A stretch of 64,000 nt of DNA from Merluccius polli (lineage: Eukaryota > Chordata > Actinopteri > Gadiformes > Merlucciidae). A program made the position numbers and the translations under genes. Shown piece by piece: positions 34,502 to 40,971 of the stretch. The DNA lies in the NCBI GenBank assembly GCA_030340625.1, contig JAOPHQ010000584.1, positions 62,001-126,000 on the forward strand, written 5' to 3'. The notes beneath the pieces were generated by a model. The model was not told the DNA's origin. It saw nothing but the letters and a program-made list of their open reading frames with translations, and did not search any database. The first letter of the stretch is position 1. The number at the start of each line of letters is the position of its first letter.

Positions 34502-36089
34502 TTTGTGTGTGTGTCTGAATGTGTGTATGTGTGTCACACAAAAGGACACAAAGGTACTCTCTAATGCAAAGTGAATGTGTCCAAACTCCACACTGGGTTA
34601 AATTCCTAATTTAATATTTTAATGAGGTTTAATTTTGACCCAAAAAAAAAGGTAATGCAACGTTCAACTGCGGGCATAATTGACTTAGGCAGGGTGTTAA
34701 ATTGCCTCTTTTCAATGGGATCAATTGGTTTTTGCTCAGGATAAATGTGAGCAGAAGAGTTAGAGAACGTGTTTCATTCTCCACGATTATCACAAGCAGA
34801 CACATACAATAGTGTGGCAATATTTAATATGGAGGGATGTGACATATATTTATTAATAACTAGCCATTAACCCTTTTTTTAGCTGTATTTATTAATCTAT
34901 ACTTTGACTTCATGAGTCCTGATATCACAATGACATTCATTACTGATAATAACTGAATAAATACAAGATGCGCTCCTCCATATCAGTCACTAGCTAAATA
35001 TTCTACGCCACAAGGAGTACATAACACATAGATAGATAGCCACATATTTTAAAGTATACTTTAATGTCTTAAACTTAGACAACAATCAGTAGGACATGAA
35101 TATACATGAATACTAATTAGTAATCTATTCATAATCAGTTATACCTGATTAATAAGATAATTAGATATTGGTTTATAAAATCATTTATAACGTGCAAGTT
35201 CATTATTTACAGACTATTTATAATGTGTAATGTGTAATGCTTTATGAACACTTAATGCTGCAATTCATGATTAGTTTCTAACTACCTATTAGTTAGAAAG
35301 CATTAGTTAAGTGTTTTGTGTAAGCTTATCTAAAGTGAGGACTATGTTTGCCTTACTAAGCATTTATCAATGACATGTAAAAAATCATTTATTTGATGTT
35401 TGTAAATCATCAACTTGCGTATATAAATTATCTTATAAACCATTATCTAATTATCGTATTAATCAATTATAACTGATTATGATTAGCTTAGCAATGAGTA
35501 TTCATGGATGAACAATGCTTTATAAATGCTGAATTCACTATGACTTCACTATTTTATTATACTACTACTTTATTAATGCTTCGAAGTTGCAGTAATTCTA
35601 AAGTGCTAACCAAATGAATCTATCTAATATGATCTTGAAAATGTGATGAATAAATGTAATGTATGTATAACTGAATAATGCTGAAACTGATCACTACAGA
35701 TATTATGCCAAAATCACCAGGTAGATAAAAGGAGTGATTTATTGTGTTCTTTGGAGAAAGGGTGTTAACAGACTGACGCTATAATCTCAAAGTGACCCCC
35801 CCCCCCTTTCCCCGCCTGCCAAAACCTCCCCCTACACGGCTTCTCTCCTCAGGTTGCCACGGAAACTGCCAACATCGTGCCCATGGTGCGTGCGCCATCC
35901 CCCATGGTGCGGCCGCTGCTCCCGGGGACCATGCGGCCCATCAGCCCCTCACGGGGCACTCAGAGTCCCACAGACACCCGGGACAGCCACGACACAGATC
36001 TACGGGACAGCCACGACATGAAGAAGAAGAAAGGTATTCTGTCGAAGGGGAAGAAGCTGCTGAAGAGACTTTCCCCCATCAACAAATAA
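2510..36089 (+). CDS. rimbp2: RIMS-binding protein 2 (RIM-BP2), 19 exons, 5' end possibly incomplete
   Basis: Presynaptic active-zone scaffold. In the family, the SH3 domains bind proline-rich motifs of RIM and of voltage-gated calcium channels, placing channels near release sites. Exons: 2510-2608, 4357-4410, 13302-13479, 15327-15511, 15818-15897, 16157-16266, 18931-19758, 21371-21522, 22244-23263, 23445-23582, 24208-24357, 24765-24876, 25493-25621, 29883-30052, 30702-30870, 31305-31405, 32176-32247, 32507-32695, 35853-36089. All introns are GT-AG and all phases match, giving 1,390 residues. Domains by approximate residue: coiled coil 1-80, SH3-I 189-255, FN3 326-413, 416-508 and 513-605, Pro/His-rich 614-804, SH3-II 1102-1168, SH3-III 1206-1270, Lys-rich tail. 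RIM-BP2 is preferred over RIM-BP1 because the SH3-III flank reads EEVPDDVEVYL. The Pro/His block makes it longer than the mammalian protein (about 1,050 residues in the form I know). Exons 2 and 4 have the least certain boundaries. Confidence 0.95.
3336..3380. repeat. Perfect 15-bp hairpin
   Basis: GGGTCTCTATTTGGC at 3336-3350 pairs exactly with GCCAAATAGAGACCC at 3366-3380 across a 15-nt loop. It lies in rimbp2 intron 1, 45 bp before a hAT element. Function unknown. Confidence 0.8.
3426..4146. mobile_element. hAT-like non-autonomous element A1 (TSD TTTGTGTG)
   Basis: Terminal inverted repeats CAGGGGTCGCGTTAAC and, on the other strand, CAGAGGTTGCGCTAGAC. An exact 8-bp duplication TTTGTGTG flanks it (3418-3425 and 4147-4154). 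The interior has no transposase. It carries two tandem copies of a 30-bp unit built on GTTGACTAGTGGATCAAC (3790-3846). A second copy of the family is at 63158-63870. Confidence 0.88.
4357..4410 (+). CDS. rimbp2: rimbp2 exon 2: small coiled-coil exon
   Basis: A 54-nt in-phase exon follows the acceptor TTGTCCACAG and ends at a GTTAGT donor. It encodes AQHEAEQEHEGAVHLFRF, recognisable against the AQ..A..EHEGAVQLL segment of RIM-BP coiled coils. The last three residues diverge from the family, so the donor could be misplaced or the exon weak. Skipping it keeps the frame, so it may be alternative. Confidence 0.7.
4693..4914. repeat. Tandem duplication, about 110 bp unit
   Basis: Two adjacent copies starting AGACTAGATGCAGATTG and running through CTAGACCTGTTCT to GCTAAG.GAGGATTT. 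They differ by scattered substitutions and small indels. Non-coding, rimbp2 intron 2. Confidence 0.8.
4998..5550 (+). mobile_element. Hairpin MITE family H, copy 1
   Basis: A 12-bp perfect stem (GGGATAATCCAC 5015-5026 with GTGGATTATCCC 5078-5089) is followed by TATACCATGGCCA. About 430 bp later the inverted match TGGCCATGGTATA occurs near 5533. The 74-codon open frame at 5235-5459 is not conserved as protein and is part of the repeat. An inverted copy lies at 17010-17498 and a hairpin-only copy at 42935-43085. Superfamily unknown. Confidence 0.7.
5725..5780. repeat. (TA)n microsatellite
   Basis: About 28 uninterrupted TA units in rimbp2 intron 2. Confidence 0.95.
6350..6437. repeat. Short tandem repeat of TTAGCTGGTTCTAAA
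   Basis: Five or six units of 15-18 bp around TTAGCTGGTTCTAAA with small spacer changes. Confidence 0.85.
6510..7310. other. Repeat-like sequence with strong 16-bp hairpin
   Basis: The stem is GGCCCATGAAGTGCAT (6727-6742) with ATGCGCTTCATGGGCC (6758-6773), one mismatch. The flanking sequence resembles interspersed repeat DNA, but no ends or duplication were found. No coding potential recognised. Confidence 0.4.
7613..8038. repeat. Three tandem copies of a 140-bp unit
   Basis: Copies start at 7613, 7753 and 7895, each beginning TTCTGATTGC.G.AGTAGTTCCCA and containing CAGTGTGTG.CTTACTAC. The open frame at 7311-7712 crosses the first unit and is not a recognised protein. An inverted diverged copy lies at 12420-12580. 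Confidence 0.85.
8039..9540. other. Intron sequence, nothing recognised
   Basis: AT-rich intron 2 sequence with no exon matching rimbp2, no terminal repeats and no clear element. Confidence 0.4.
9560..9783. other. Interspersed-repeat-like sequence abutting the gypsy fragment
   Basis: It contains GGGGCCTCATGTACGAAGG and an inverted pair GCGTACGC about 20 bp apart (9708-9738). The style is that of dispersed fish repeats, but I cannot name the family. It truncates the gypsy fragment on its right. Confidence 0.4.
9784..11530 (-). pseudogene. Ty3/gypsy chromovirus pol fragment (RNase H and integrase)
   Basis: Minus-strand coding remnant. RNase H is at 11559-10846 (FVVEADASDTGVGAVLSQRS, then WTDHRNLAYIQSAKRL). 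The integrase core is at 10765-9923 (HIALDFVTGLPPS, IDRFSKAAHF, DIVSDRGPQFTSQVWRAF). A shifted frame holds the C-terminal RLRLPPSLRVHPTFHVS block. Reverse transcriptase, protease and gag are missing, and at least two frame breaks exist. The lineage matches the element at 45.8-51.2 kb but the LTR differs, so it is a separate family. It has no host role in rimbp2 intron 2. Confidence 0.9.
11531..11994 (-). mobile_element. LTR of the truncated gypsy element, with internal minisatellite
   Basis: Read on the minus strand it begins TGTTACACTACGTCC at 11994 and has a TATTTAAG box. From about 11825 to 11531 it contains five or six imperfect 46-bp units containing GGCGGGTAGTCAGGCAGGCA. It is joined directly to RNase H coding sequence, so gag, protease and RT were deleted between LTR and pol. 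No partner LTR is seen at the other end. Confidence 0.75.
12001..12750. other. Intron sequence with inverted copy of the 140-bp unit
   Basis: The segment 12420-12580 is the reverse complement of the 7.6-8.0 kb tandem unit (for example GGGAACTACTACAGCAATCA). The rest is AT-rich with nothing recognised. Confidence 0.6.
12751..12812. repeat. (CT)n microsatellite
   Basis: CT repeats with a few CTGT interruptions, rimbp2 intron 2. Confidence 0.95.
13302..13479 (+). CDS. rimbp2: rimbp2 exon 3: end of coiled coil and linker
   Basis: It starts after an AAAAG acceptor and ends at GTGAGT, with 0 to 1 phase. It begins VKVRDLEHKCRSQSNQFQQL, matching the family's KVRELEEKCRTQSEQF block. The second half (ending TPQVETG) is a poorly conserved linker. 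Its single leftover base completes a Gly codon with exon 4. Confidence 0.88.
13516..14088. mobile_element. hAT-like non-autonomous element B (TSD ACACACAC)
   Basis: Terminal inverted repeats TAGTGATGTGCGG and TAGTGATGCGCGGG. It is inserted in a CA microsatellite, so the 8-bp ACACACAC duplication is consistent but not independent proof. No transposase inside. Lies in rimbp2 intron 3. Confidence 0.75.
14104..14297. mobile_element. Small MITE-like repeat with poly-C run
   Basis: Ends TAGGCGTAGATTACGGG and, inverted, TTGGCGTCAGTTT. The motif GTCCCCACCACTT occurs three times inside. A run of 27 C lies at 14231-14257. The flanks are CA repeats, so a duplication cannot be tested. Confidence 0.55.
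14300..15326. other. Intron 3 remainder
   Basis: Non-coding. It holds a (GA)-rich stretch at 14840-14885. No other feature recognised. Confidence 0.4.
15327..15511 (+). CDS. rimbp2: rimbp2 exon 4: linker with DRPEPLS motif
   Basis: The acceptor is TTTCCCAG and the donor is GTGAGC. It joins exon 3 in phase 1 and leaves in phase 0. It contains GPRDRPEPLS, matching the PGDRPEPLS stretch of mammalian RIM-BP2 before SH3-I. A second GTGGGT donor at 15490 would put a stop into exon 5, which favours the 15512 donor. The rest is a low-complexity linker. Confidence 0.75.
15561..15688. repeat. (GT)n, (GA)n and (CA)n microsatellite cluster
   Basis: GT repeats 15561-15591, GA repeats 15592-15609, then CA repeats 15633-15688, in rimbp2 intron 4. 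GT followed by CA gives a potential hairpin on either strand. Confidence 0.95.
15818..15897 (+). CDS. rimbp2: rimbp2 exon 5: start of SH3-I
   Basis: It follows GTTTTAG and ends at GTGGGT, phase 0 to 2. It encodes MEDEVSPSPRSKSRYTGQ and VRLCSARY, the first strand and ALYDY-equivalent of SH3-I. The Met aligns with an internal Met of the mammalian protein, so it is not evidence for a start. Confidence 0.92.
16157..16266 (+). CDS. rimbp2: rimbp2 exon 6: SH3-I core
   Basis: It starts after TTTCAG and ends at GTGAGA, phase 2 to 1. It encodes YNPYDGPNEHPEAELPL and AGKYLYVYGSMDDDGFYEG, the RT loop and the acidic n-Src loop of SH3-I. Identity to mammalian RIM-BP2 is very high. Confidence 0.97.
17010..17498 (-). 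mobile_element. Hairpin MITE family H, copy 2 (inverted)
   Basis: This is the reverse-orientation relative of 4998-5550. Stem GGGATAATCCAC 17376-17387 pairs with GTGGATTATCCC 17480-17491, and the loop shares GCATTATTTTTCGATAC with copy 1. The body shares the AATTCTGATTGG and GCTATGACGTGATC blocks. Lies in rimbp2 intron 6. Confidence 0.75.
17690..17929. repeat. 48-bp minisatellite, five copies
   Basis: Five consecutive units of 48 bp starting GACTGCCCTGCTTCCTAGAG. Because 48 is a multiple of 3 the array stays open as a 16-residue repeat (RLPCFLEEAPVFTTGV). It is flanked by intron sequence, without splice sites or a supported gene. Confidence 0.92.
17930..18930. other. Intron 6 remainder
   Basis: AT-rich, non-coding intron sequence. 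Nothing recognised. Confidence 0.4.
18931..19758 (+). CDS. rimbp2: rimbp2 exon 7: end of SH3-I, linker, FN3-I and FN3-II
   Basis: The exon is 828 nt, phase 1 to 1. It encodes ELLDGQRGLVPSNFVEFV, closing SH3-I (residues 236-255), then an acidic linker with the conserved VPYPRKINLIKQLARSVIVG leading into FN3-I (326-413) and FN3-II (416-508, with SWLPSNSNYGH and PWQLPLEQREKKE). The exon is much more GC-rich than the surrounding introns. The donor is CAG/GTCGGT. Confidence 0.97.
19759..20680. other. Intron 7, first part
   Basis: AT-rich intron sequence with no recognised element. Confidence 0.4.
20685..20925. repeat. Minisatellite, about 34-40 bp unit
   Basis: Six or seven units built on CATAATCTACTCTAGGCTGC followed by TCTACTCTCT. 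Two subtypes are present: CTCTGCTGAACA and CTTTCCTCACA. Confidence 0.88.
21244..21337. repeat. (CT)n-(CA)n microsatellite before exon 8
   Basis: About 38 CT units followed by CA repeats, ending 33 bp before the exon 8 acceptor. On the transcript the CU run forms an extended polypyrimidine tract. Confidence 0.95.
21371..21522 (+). CDS. rimbp2: rimbp2 exon 8: first half of FN3-III
   Basis: Acceptor TCCCACAG, donor GTGAGA, phase 1 to 0. It encodes PPLPPKEVQVL, then VHWKPPPLSPTGTSNGANVI and KGQR, the first half of the third FN3 domain. The polypyrimidine region upstream is a long (CT)n array. Confidence 0.95.
21523..22243. other. Intron 8
   Basis: AT-rich intron with nothing recognised. Confidence 0.4.
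22244..23263 (+). CDS. rimbp2: rimbp2 exon 9: end of FN3-III and expanded Pro/His-rich region
   Basis: A 1,020-nt in-phase exon with GTATGC donor. It opens with IAEVLYPLADYVSVEL and VRTLSAQGES (end of FN3-III). About 190 residues of Pro/His/Gln-rich repeats follow (HSQTQ and HPHP units near residues 670-750, then four to five GGPHP units at 754-780). It ends with the conserved RILPQPRGT and TVAKAIAREAAQRVA block. The conserved blocks at both ends and the unbroken frame show the repeat is coding. Mammalian RIM-BP2 has a far shorter linker here. Confidence 0.93.
23363..23440. repeat. (CTTT)n microsatellite forming the exon 10 polypyrimidine tract
   Basis: About 19 CTTT units ending four bases before the TAGCAG acceptor of exon 10. 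Confidence 0.95.
23445..23582 (+). CDS. rimbp2: rimbp2 exon 10: acidic/Arg-rich segment
   Basis: 138 nt in phase 0, donor GTAAGA. It encodes HSDDEDEDEEGSG, an Arg-rich run, and PSVDEFLRGSELGRP, matching the RRGASVDDFLKGSELG block of the family. The acceptor is a TAGCAG tandem, so the leading Gln may be optional. The polypyrimidine tract is a (CTTT)n microsatellite. Confidence 0.92.
24208..24357 (+). CDS. rimbp2: rimbp2 exon 11: EEYHSESSRGSDLSDILEED segment
   Basis: 150 nt in phase 0 after GGCAG, donor GTACAA. It encodes SESSRGSDLSDILEEDEEEL and YSEMQL, a signature block of RIM-BP2 between FN3-III and SH3-II. Confidence 0.96.
24560..24673. repeat. (TG)-rich tract before exon 12
   Basis: TG repeats at 24650-24673 and looser TG-rich sequence on both sides, within rimbp2 intron 11. 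Confidence 0.85.
24765..24876 (+). CDS. rimbp2: rimbp2 exon 12: Arg/Gly-rich linker
   Basis: 112 nt, phase 0 to 1, acceptor TTGCAG after a TG-rich tract, donor GTCAGT. It encodes a Gly/Arg-rich stretch ending RRPLMVPSI, matching the family's RPVTVPSI. Confidence 0.93.
25493..25621 (+). CDS. rimbp2: rimbp2 exon 13: symmetric phase-1 cassette exon
   Basis: 129 nt with phase 1 at both ends, acceptor CCCCGTAG, donor GTACGT. It encodes EITTECSGEGKLSPGPEDGY followed by a His/Arg/Ala-rich tail. Skipping it would join exon 12 directly to exon 14 in frame, as in shorter mammalian forms, so it is probably alternatively spliced. Confidence 0.78.
25718..25831. repeat. (AAT)n microsatellite
   Basis: About 36 AAT units with AAC and AGT interruptions, about 100 bp past the exon 13 donor. 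Long open frames across it are repeat artefacts. Confidence 0.95.
25950..25974. repeat. Poly-C run
   Basis: About 25 C. Length is unreliable in assemblies. Confidence 0.85.
25975..27700. other. Intron 13, first part
   Basis: AT-rich intron with a (TG)n run at 27410-27450. No exon or element recognised. Confidence 0.4.
27701..29726. mobile_element. 2-kb foldback element with near-kilobase inverted arms
   Basis: The left end GAAGCGCTTTATATTAAGG and the right end, inverted, GGAAGCACTTTATATTAAGG match and continue as long inverted arms (about 27701-28710 and 28853-29726). Inner arm sequence ATAAAGGATCTGATATGCAG at about 28670 has an exact inverted match near 28890. Outer arms are tandem arrays of a TAATAAGGCCCTTAATAAGC unit. 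The flanks AAGACGTTA and AAGATGTTT could be a degraded 9-bp duplication. There is no transposase. Lies in rimbp2 intron 13. Confidence 0.82.
29883..30052 (+). CDS. rimbp2: rimbp2 exon 14: start of SH3-II
   Basis: 170 nt, phase 1 to 0, acceptor TTAAAG, donor GTTAGT. It encodes YRDRERCSPPYYDESEP and then FRIFVALFDYDPLSMSPNPD and AADEELPFKEGQIIR, the first half of SH3-II with the ALFDYDP core. It lies 160 bp past the right end of a 2-kb foldback repeat. Confidence 0.97.
30424..30467. repeat. (TA)n microsatellite
   Basis: About 22 TA units in rimbp2 intron 14. Confidence 0.95.
30605..30676 (-). mobile_element. tRNA-like (SINE or tRNA pseudogene) fragment
   Basis: The minus strand reads CTAACAGACGAAAGGTTCTG then GAGTTCGATCCCC. 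This resembles the anticodon arm and T arm of tRNA-Val (AAC), including a B-box-like GTTCGATCC. The anticodon stem has mismatches and the acceptor stem is not formed, so it is not an active tRNA gene. Ends 26 bp before exon 15. Confidence 0.4.
30702..30870 (+). CDS. rimbp2: rimbp2 exon 15: end of SH3-II and linker
   Basis: 169 nt, phase 0 to 1, acceptor CTGCCAG, donor GTATTA. It encodes VYGDKDTDGFYRGEVCGRMG and LIPCNMVSEI (closing SH3-II), then QGFLPLNTPIDRI, the conserved inter-SH3 linker. Confidence 0.97.
31305..31405 (+). CDS. rimbp2: rimbp2 exon 16: start of SH3-III
   Basis: 101 nt, phase 1 to 0, acceptor GTCTCAG, donor GTACTA. It encodes an Arg-rich lead and RRMVALYDYDPRESSPNVDV E. The last 30 or so bases and the donor are duplicated about 64 bp downstream. 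Confidence 0.95.
31373..31484 (+). repeat. Tandem duplication of exon 16 end and its 5' splice site
   Basis: Two copies, about 64 bp apart, of a block starting CCAGAGAGAGCTCCCCTAA and ending GGTACTACACCC. The first holds the real end of exon 16; the second (31437 on) lies in the intron and retains a GTACTA donor with a few substitutions. Confidence 0.85.
32176..32247 (+). CDS. rimbp2: rimbp2 exon 17: SH3-III core
   Basis: 72 nt in phase 0, acceptor CTGATAG, donor GTGAGT. It encodes AELTFCAGDIMAVFGDIDED and GFYY, the central strands of SH3-III. Confidence 0.97.
32507..32695 (+). CDS. rimbp2: rimbp2 exon 18: end of SH3-III and Ser/Pro tail
   Basis: 189 nt in phase 0, acceptor CCTCCAG, donor GTACAT. 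It encodes GDINGHRGLVPSNFLEEVPD and DVEVYL, closing SH3-III, then a His/Pro/Ser-rich tail. Reading through the donor adds nine codons before a stop at 32723-32725, a possible short C-terminus, but I have no evidence for its use. Confidence 0.96.
32711..32822. repeat. (TCCTCTC)-type pyrimidine-rich repeat
   Basis: CCTC/TCTC-rich low-complexity sequence just past exon 18. A similar tract (32385-32506) forms the polypyrimidine tract of exon 18. Confidence 0.8.
32823..34440. other. Intron 18, first part
   Basis: Low-complexity patches include a C-run at 33001-33013, (TTG)n at 33607-33658 and (CA)n at 33868-33888. No exon recognised. Confidence 0.4.
34448..34510. repeat. (TG)n microsatellite
   Basis: TG repeats with few interruptions in rimbp2 intron 18. 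Confidence 0.95.
35095..35512. repeat. AT-rich foldback repeat
   Basis: Arms at about 35095-35222 and 35385-35512 are inverted copies (CATAATCAGTTATA and TATAACTGATTATG; GATAATTAGATA and TATCTAATTATC). No duplication identified. Possibly a diverged foldback MITE. Confidence 0.65.
35853..36089 (+). CDS. rimbp2: rimbp2 exon 19: C-terminal exon with stop
   Basis: 237 nt in phase 0 after CTCCTCAG, ending at TAA 36087-36089. It encodes NIVPMVRAPSPMVRPLLPG, a repeated DSHD segment, and a basic tail KKKKGILSKGKKLLKRLS. The Lys-rich C-terminus is as recalled for long RIM-BP2 forms. Confidence 0.9.
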   Translation, partial: VATETANIVPMVRAPSPMVRPLLPGTMRPISPSRGTQSPTDTRDSHDTDLRDSHDMKKKKGILSKGKKLLKRLSPINK

Positions 36090-36434
36090 CATGGAGAAGA
36101 GCTGTCACACACTCTGCCCGTTGCAAGTCACGCAGTCTCTTCTAATCTTGCGGCATATGGCGGAGAGGATGGATATGTGTGCACTACGTGTGTTTAGGAC
36201 TGTTTGAATATAATCATGTGATCACTTGTTCCCGTTTTAAATATGGATTGATTTCATGATGTACAGTGCACCGTGCCAAATCCAGAGAGAGTCTCACAAA
36301 GCTACATTACATGTGATTTATTTGAATCAAGAGGTGATGGAGGAATAAAACTAGGATTTTCATGACATGTAGTACCAGTTGAAGTGAAACATAAATGTAT
36401 TTCAAGCAGGGTAGTCATGGAAGACACATTTAAT

Positions 36435-36493
<59 letters not shown>

Positions 36494-37226
36494 TTTATGA
36501 TTTTATGATTTTATATGATTTTATGAAACAACAAAACAAAAACATGACAAAACCATCTATATTGTGGAGCATCGATGTCAATACTGGATTCTAGACACTG
36601 TATTCCTAAAATAATCCTAACAGGACTACGCTGTTTATAGAGGCATTTGGCAAATAACGCTTGCTGCTTACACAGAGGCTTTATTCCAAACAATACGATA
36701 GAAAAGGTGGTGGCCATATAGGGCCTTTCAAACCACAGATTACACAGATATGAAACAGTTATTTTTATGTGCCTGCGAGTTTAGGAGACAAAGTCTTCAA
36801 ACGCGGACAGGCAACAGGGCATTAAAGCAAAACAGGATGTGCAATGACAGGCAAGCAAAGCCTTTTCAGTGGCCTTCATGAAAACAATATTATCTGACAT
36901 TCCTTGGGTTTTCTGTTTGACAAGGGTTTATTTTATTATTACACAATTGTGTTGTTTTTTTGTTTCTGTCAAGAATCACTGTTGCATTGTCATTGTTGAA
37001 GAAAATCATTCGGGGAATATGTTATTGTCTTAGTTGTCTTGAAAACTGTCATGAGACGCCTAGTTCCAGACAACGTTCTGTTTGTCTTCCTACTGCACAA
37101 AGCTTGTGTGTTTCCTCAGATGATTGGTACAGACGTAACTTTTTTCGTGCCTGTGTGTATGTTTGTGTGTGCGTATGTGTGTGAATGCGCATGTGTGTCT
37201 ATGTGTGTTGTGTAAAAGGCAGTTTG

Positions 37227-37264
<38 letters not shown>

Positions 37265-37325
37265 CCTTCATGCTCGTGCATACATTTGTTTTCTAAACTA
37301 ACAATAAAAAAGAAACAGCCATGTA
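36090..37325 (+). other. rimbp2: Probable rimbp2 3' UTR with two polyadenylation signals
   Basis: AATAAA hexamers occur at 36344-36349 and 37303-37308. Either could end the transcript; use of the second would include a (TA)n run (36437-36492) and a (TG)n run (37229-37261). Assignment is inferred from position only. Confidence 0.5.
36437..36492. repeat. (TA)n microsatellite
   Basis: About 28 TA units downstream of the rimbp2 stop. Confidence 0.95.
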
Positions 37326-39480
37326 TTTGCTGGTCTTAGTGGTCTAGTGATGTGCTGCTATTACTACCACCATCACTTTACTGTTTCAGTTTCCTCTCAT
37401 AGTTATAGGGGACGAGAACAGGGCCCTGATTGGTCCCTCATAGAAAATAAATAGCATTTAAGGTGCATCATTATCTGATATTTTGGACAATCTTACCTGA
37501 GCTGTGCTAACAGTACAAAGCAACGCTGAACTTGCTCAAGTCAAAACTATGAATCTGCCTCTATGCTAAATAGATTCTCCTCTACCATATAACTGTACAC
37601 ATCTGCACAAATCTATGAGTGACAGGAAATATAAGCATTTTTGCAGTGGCTGTGGATAGTTGGAACACTATAATGATTATTATCATATAATGATATTACT
37701 ATATGGAGCGCTAAAGTACAATAGTATAGATATATAGTATGCAATATTGACACGTGCATCACTGTGTCACGTATCAACATCGCGTGCTGCTTTCTATACT
37801 TTCTATACTTATCTTTTTGAATGTTGTTTTTTAATTGTGTTCATGTCCACAATTATTTTATTAAATATTATTGCCCTCTAAATCTAAACAAAGAGGAAAC
37901 ATGGACAGTTAAAAAAGATTATCTTGGAACAGGTCAACAAATCACTTGCTATTTGTTGTCAATGTTGCCTCTAAATATGTCACTTCCCAACAAAGATAAC
38001 GGTCTTTTGACTCTACATTTAGTCAGAGAGACTTTGCTTAAAGTAAGTGCATGCATACAATACATAAAAGCTGAGAGAGTTTCGATGGATAAAGATTCTC
38101 TAAATAGTCTCTAAAATCAAAATCTAATTATCTAAACTAAATGAATGAATATAATTAATGTGATAGAAGCAGTGCTCAGGAAATCTATAATTTAACACAA
38201 AAATATTTTCCATCCAGTTTGCCATTTTTTCTCCATTTAATACACTTGCACTTGAACACAAAGCAGCTTATAAATAGTTGGGGGATGTTGGATGTTGGGA
38301 AGTTAGAAATGGAGTTGAAATCTGAAAGAAACAGGGTTATTCCTAGATATGCTACTTATTCAATATCAGACAGAACTATAAAGTTGGCCTTCCAAAATGG
38401 AATGCATGAAAACAAAATGGAAGCAACAACATGCAAATGGATTATATTATGTTCTGTTGTTTTCATTTTATTCCAAAGCAATCTTCACAGACACAAGCCT
38501 CTGCGTCCATTCACTGCAAATTAAAAATAAAAGGGTATTTAATGATCCTTATACCAAAACATTCATTTATAAACCCATTCACGGTTTAGTGTCTCTTAAT
38601 GCTGTTGCTCTTTTGTATTTTGCTCCATTTGTAGGTCATTTCTAAATGTTTTACTACTTTGTTTTCGCAATTTCCTCTCCTGTAAAAAACATTGTGTCCT
38701 TTCAAATCAGATGTTTCAGTCACTAGTTCTGTGCTTGCTCTGTGAATCAAAGATGAAAAAAAGAAAAAATATATTGGACAATGTTGGACAATGTTTATGG
38801 TGAATAATTGTGTGTGGATGTGCATGTGCAAAAAAATGACACATTTTATAATCAAAATACATTTGATATTTTTTAAAAACAGATGTGGGTGATTTGTGTT
38901 TGTTATGTATGTTGATATTTATTGTTGCTGTGTTTATGAATATAGCATAAAAAACACTGAGCTGTACTCTATACTCTATAGCTGTAATCTGGTTATCATG
39001 TTCACACAAAGAGGTGCTTTACAAATGTTGCCGCTCTTTGTCAAACCAGAGAGTAACCCGTTAACATCACTGAGTCTTGATAACTAAAAAGAAAAACTGA
39101 AGTGATCATTTGTTTTTTTATCTGAAATAGACAAAAACAACCAATTATTTACAACAACGGTAAAAACATATATGTTGTATTTTCATATATAACCCCTAGT
39201 AGTAAGAGCGTGAGGTCAGGTCCCCTGTGTCCACTTTTTCACAAACTAAAGGGGGAAATTATTTGGCTCACATCTAAATAGATACACAACAACAACTTGT
39301 ATGAATGGCTGTTTTTATCCATCCAATGTAATCTTATAGGTCAGCCCGTGGGGGGAAGTGATAAGCCCTGAGTTTTTGCCCAAGTAGTGCATGTAATCCA
39401 CAGATTGCTCCTGCTGAGATACTGAGATCATGGGCCAAATTGGGGCTCTTCTGGGACAGATATTTATACCGAAGGGTTAG
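37326..39480. other. Intergenic sequence, nothing recognised
   Basis: AT-rich. Open frames are short and show no similarity I recognise. Confidence 0.4.
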
Positions 39481-39494
39481 CTTGGGTTCCACAA

Positions 39495-39512
39495 GTGTGT
39501 GTGTGTGTGTGT

Positions 39513-39546
<34 letters not shown>

Positions 39547-39581
39547 CTGTGTCTGTGTGTGTGTGTGCGTGTGTGTGTGTG
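39495..39581. repeat. (TG)n microsatellite
   Basis: TG repeats with occasional TATG, TCTG and TGCG interruptions. Confidence 0.95.
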
Positions 39582-40690
39582 ATAATATAATATATGATAT
39601 AATATATGAACAAAAGCGTTCCACACATTCTTCATGTTGAGTAAATCAAGAGTCTATAGTACTGTCAGAACTATTTGATTGCTGTTGCACGCTGTCCTCC
39701 ACAGGAGGGCAGCAGAGCTATTTATTTAACAACATGGGCATGTTCCTAAAAGGCTGATATTCCCTAATCTATGCTACTTGATTAATGTAATTATGGAGTG
39801 TAATCAAAAAGCTTATAATGATGTTCATACAAACACACAGTAAAAATGCACTACACACTGTAAGTAATTTTTAGAAGGGAAAAGCTAAGGCTAGCACCTG
39901 CAGGACCTTTTAGCCTGAAACACATTCTCTTAGAGATGTCAGGATCGTGAGATAGCAGGCTTAACTCATACACAAAATCACCTGTTTTACTACCCAAACA
40001 AAAAAGAATCTGTACATGACTCCTTCTTCCCTTCCTCACCTCTCCTTCATTGCCTCCCAACAAACTGTTCCTCTATCGCTCTTTTCTTATTCTTCCTCTT
40101 CAGTCATTGCCCAGGTCTATATACAGGTGTGTCTCTGCATACAGGAGAACATGTGTTTAAAAGTCCATCCAGAGGTGACCTCTCTATGTTGTCGCCCCAG
40201 ACTGCCAGAGAGCATGGATGGGGCATCTGTCTTCCCTTGACGTTTAAGTAATATTTGACACAATGTTATACACCAAGCCTCCATGTGCTGGGACCCCTGT
40301 GCACCTCACAGCAGGGATCTCTTGGTTTACTGTTTTACTTGATATTCCCAAAGATGCATTGCATTCAGATAATAGATTTTTCATAATAATACCGGGGACA
40401 TAATAGGTAAAATCAATGGTCTCTGGGTAGCTTATTGTATAAAGCCCTTACAAAATAGCTTTGGTTCCTTATGTGGCTAAGTGAGAGAAAAATATATTAC
40501 ATAGAAATACTATACAGCCCTTTACTACCTAAGAGCTCTATTTTCTTAAAGTCACTATTTATTGCATATTGCATCCATATACAAGTCAACTATTGTTTTC
40601 TTCATGCTTAATAGATCTTACTGCAGAAAGTTGTGTCCACATATTGTCAGCAAAAAAGCTAAATCAAAGCTCTGACATCCTTTCCATACA
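39582..40690. other. Intergenic sequence, nothing recognised
   Basis: No gene or element identified. Confidence 0.4.
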
Positions 40691-40693
40691 TGT

Positions 40694-40761
40694 CTGTTTG
40701 TCTGTCTGTCTATAGGTCTGTTTGTCTGTTTGTTTGTCTGTCTTTATGACTTTCTGTCTCC

Positions 40762-40800
<39 letters not shown>
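40694..40800. repeat. (CTGT)n microsatellite
   Basis: Tetranucleotide CTGT/TTGT repeats in two blocks, purest at 40757-40793. Confidence 0.92.
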
Positions 40801-40802
<2 letters not shown>

Positions 40803-40971
40803 GGACATTTCCCCAGCAGGTTGGCCCAGAGGATGCCCCACCCCCACAGAGGTGTCTATAACAATGTCTATAATAATCGTACACCATACTAAAATATAAT
40901 AATAACACTGAGTGGATACAGGGGACAGTGCCTGTCCTCCATGGGGCAGTGAGGCATAACCAATGGGGCAT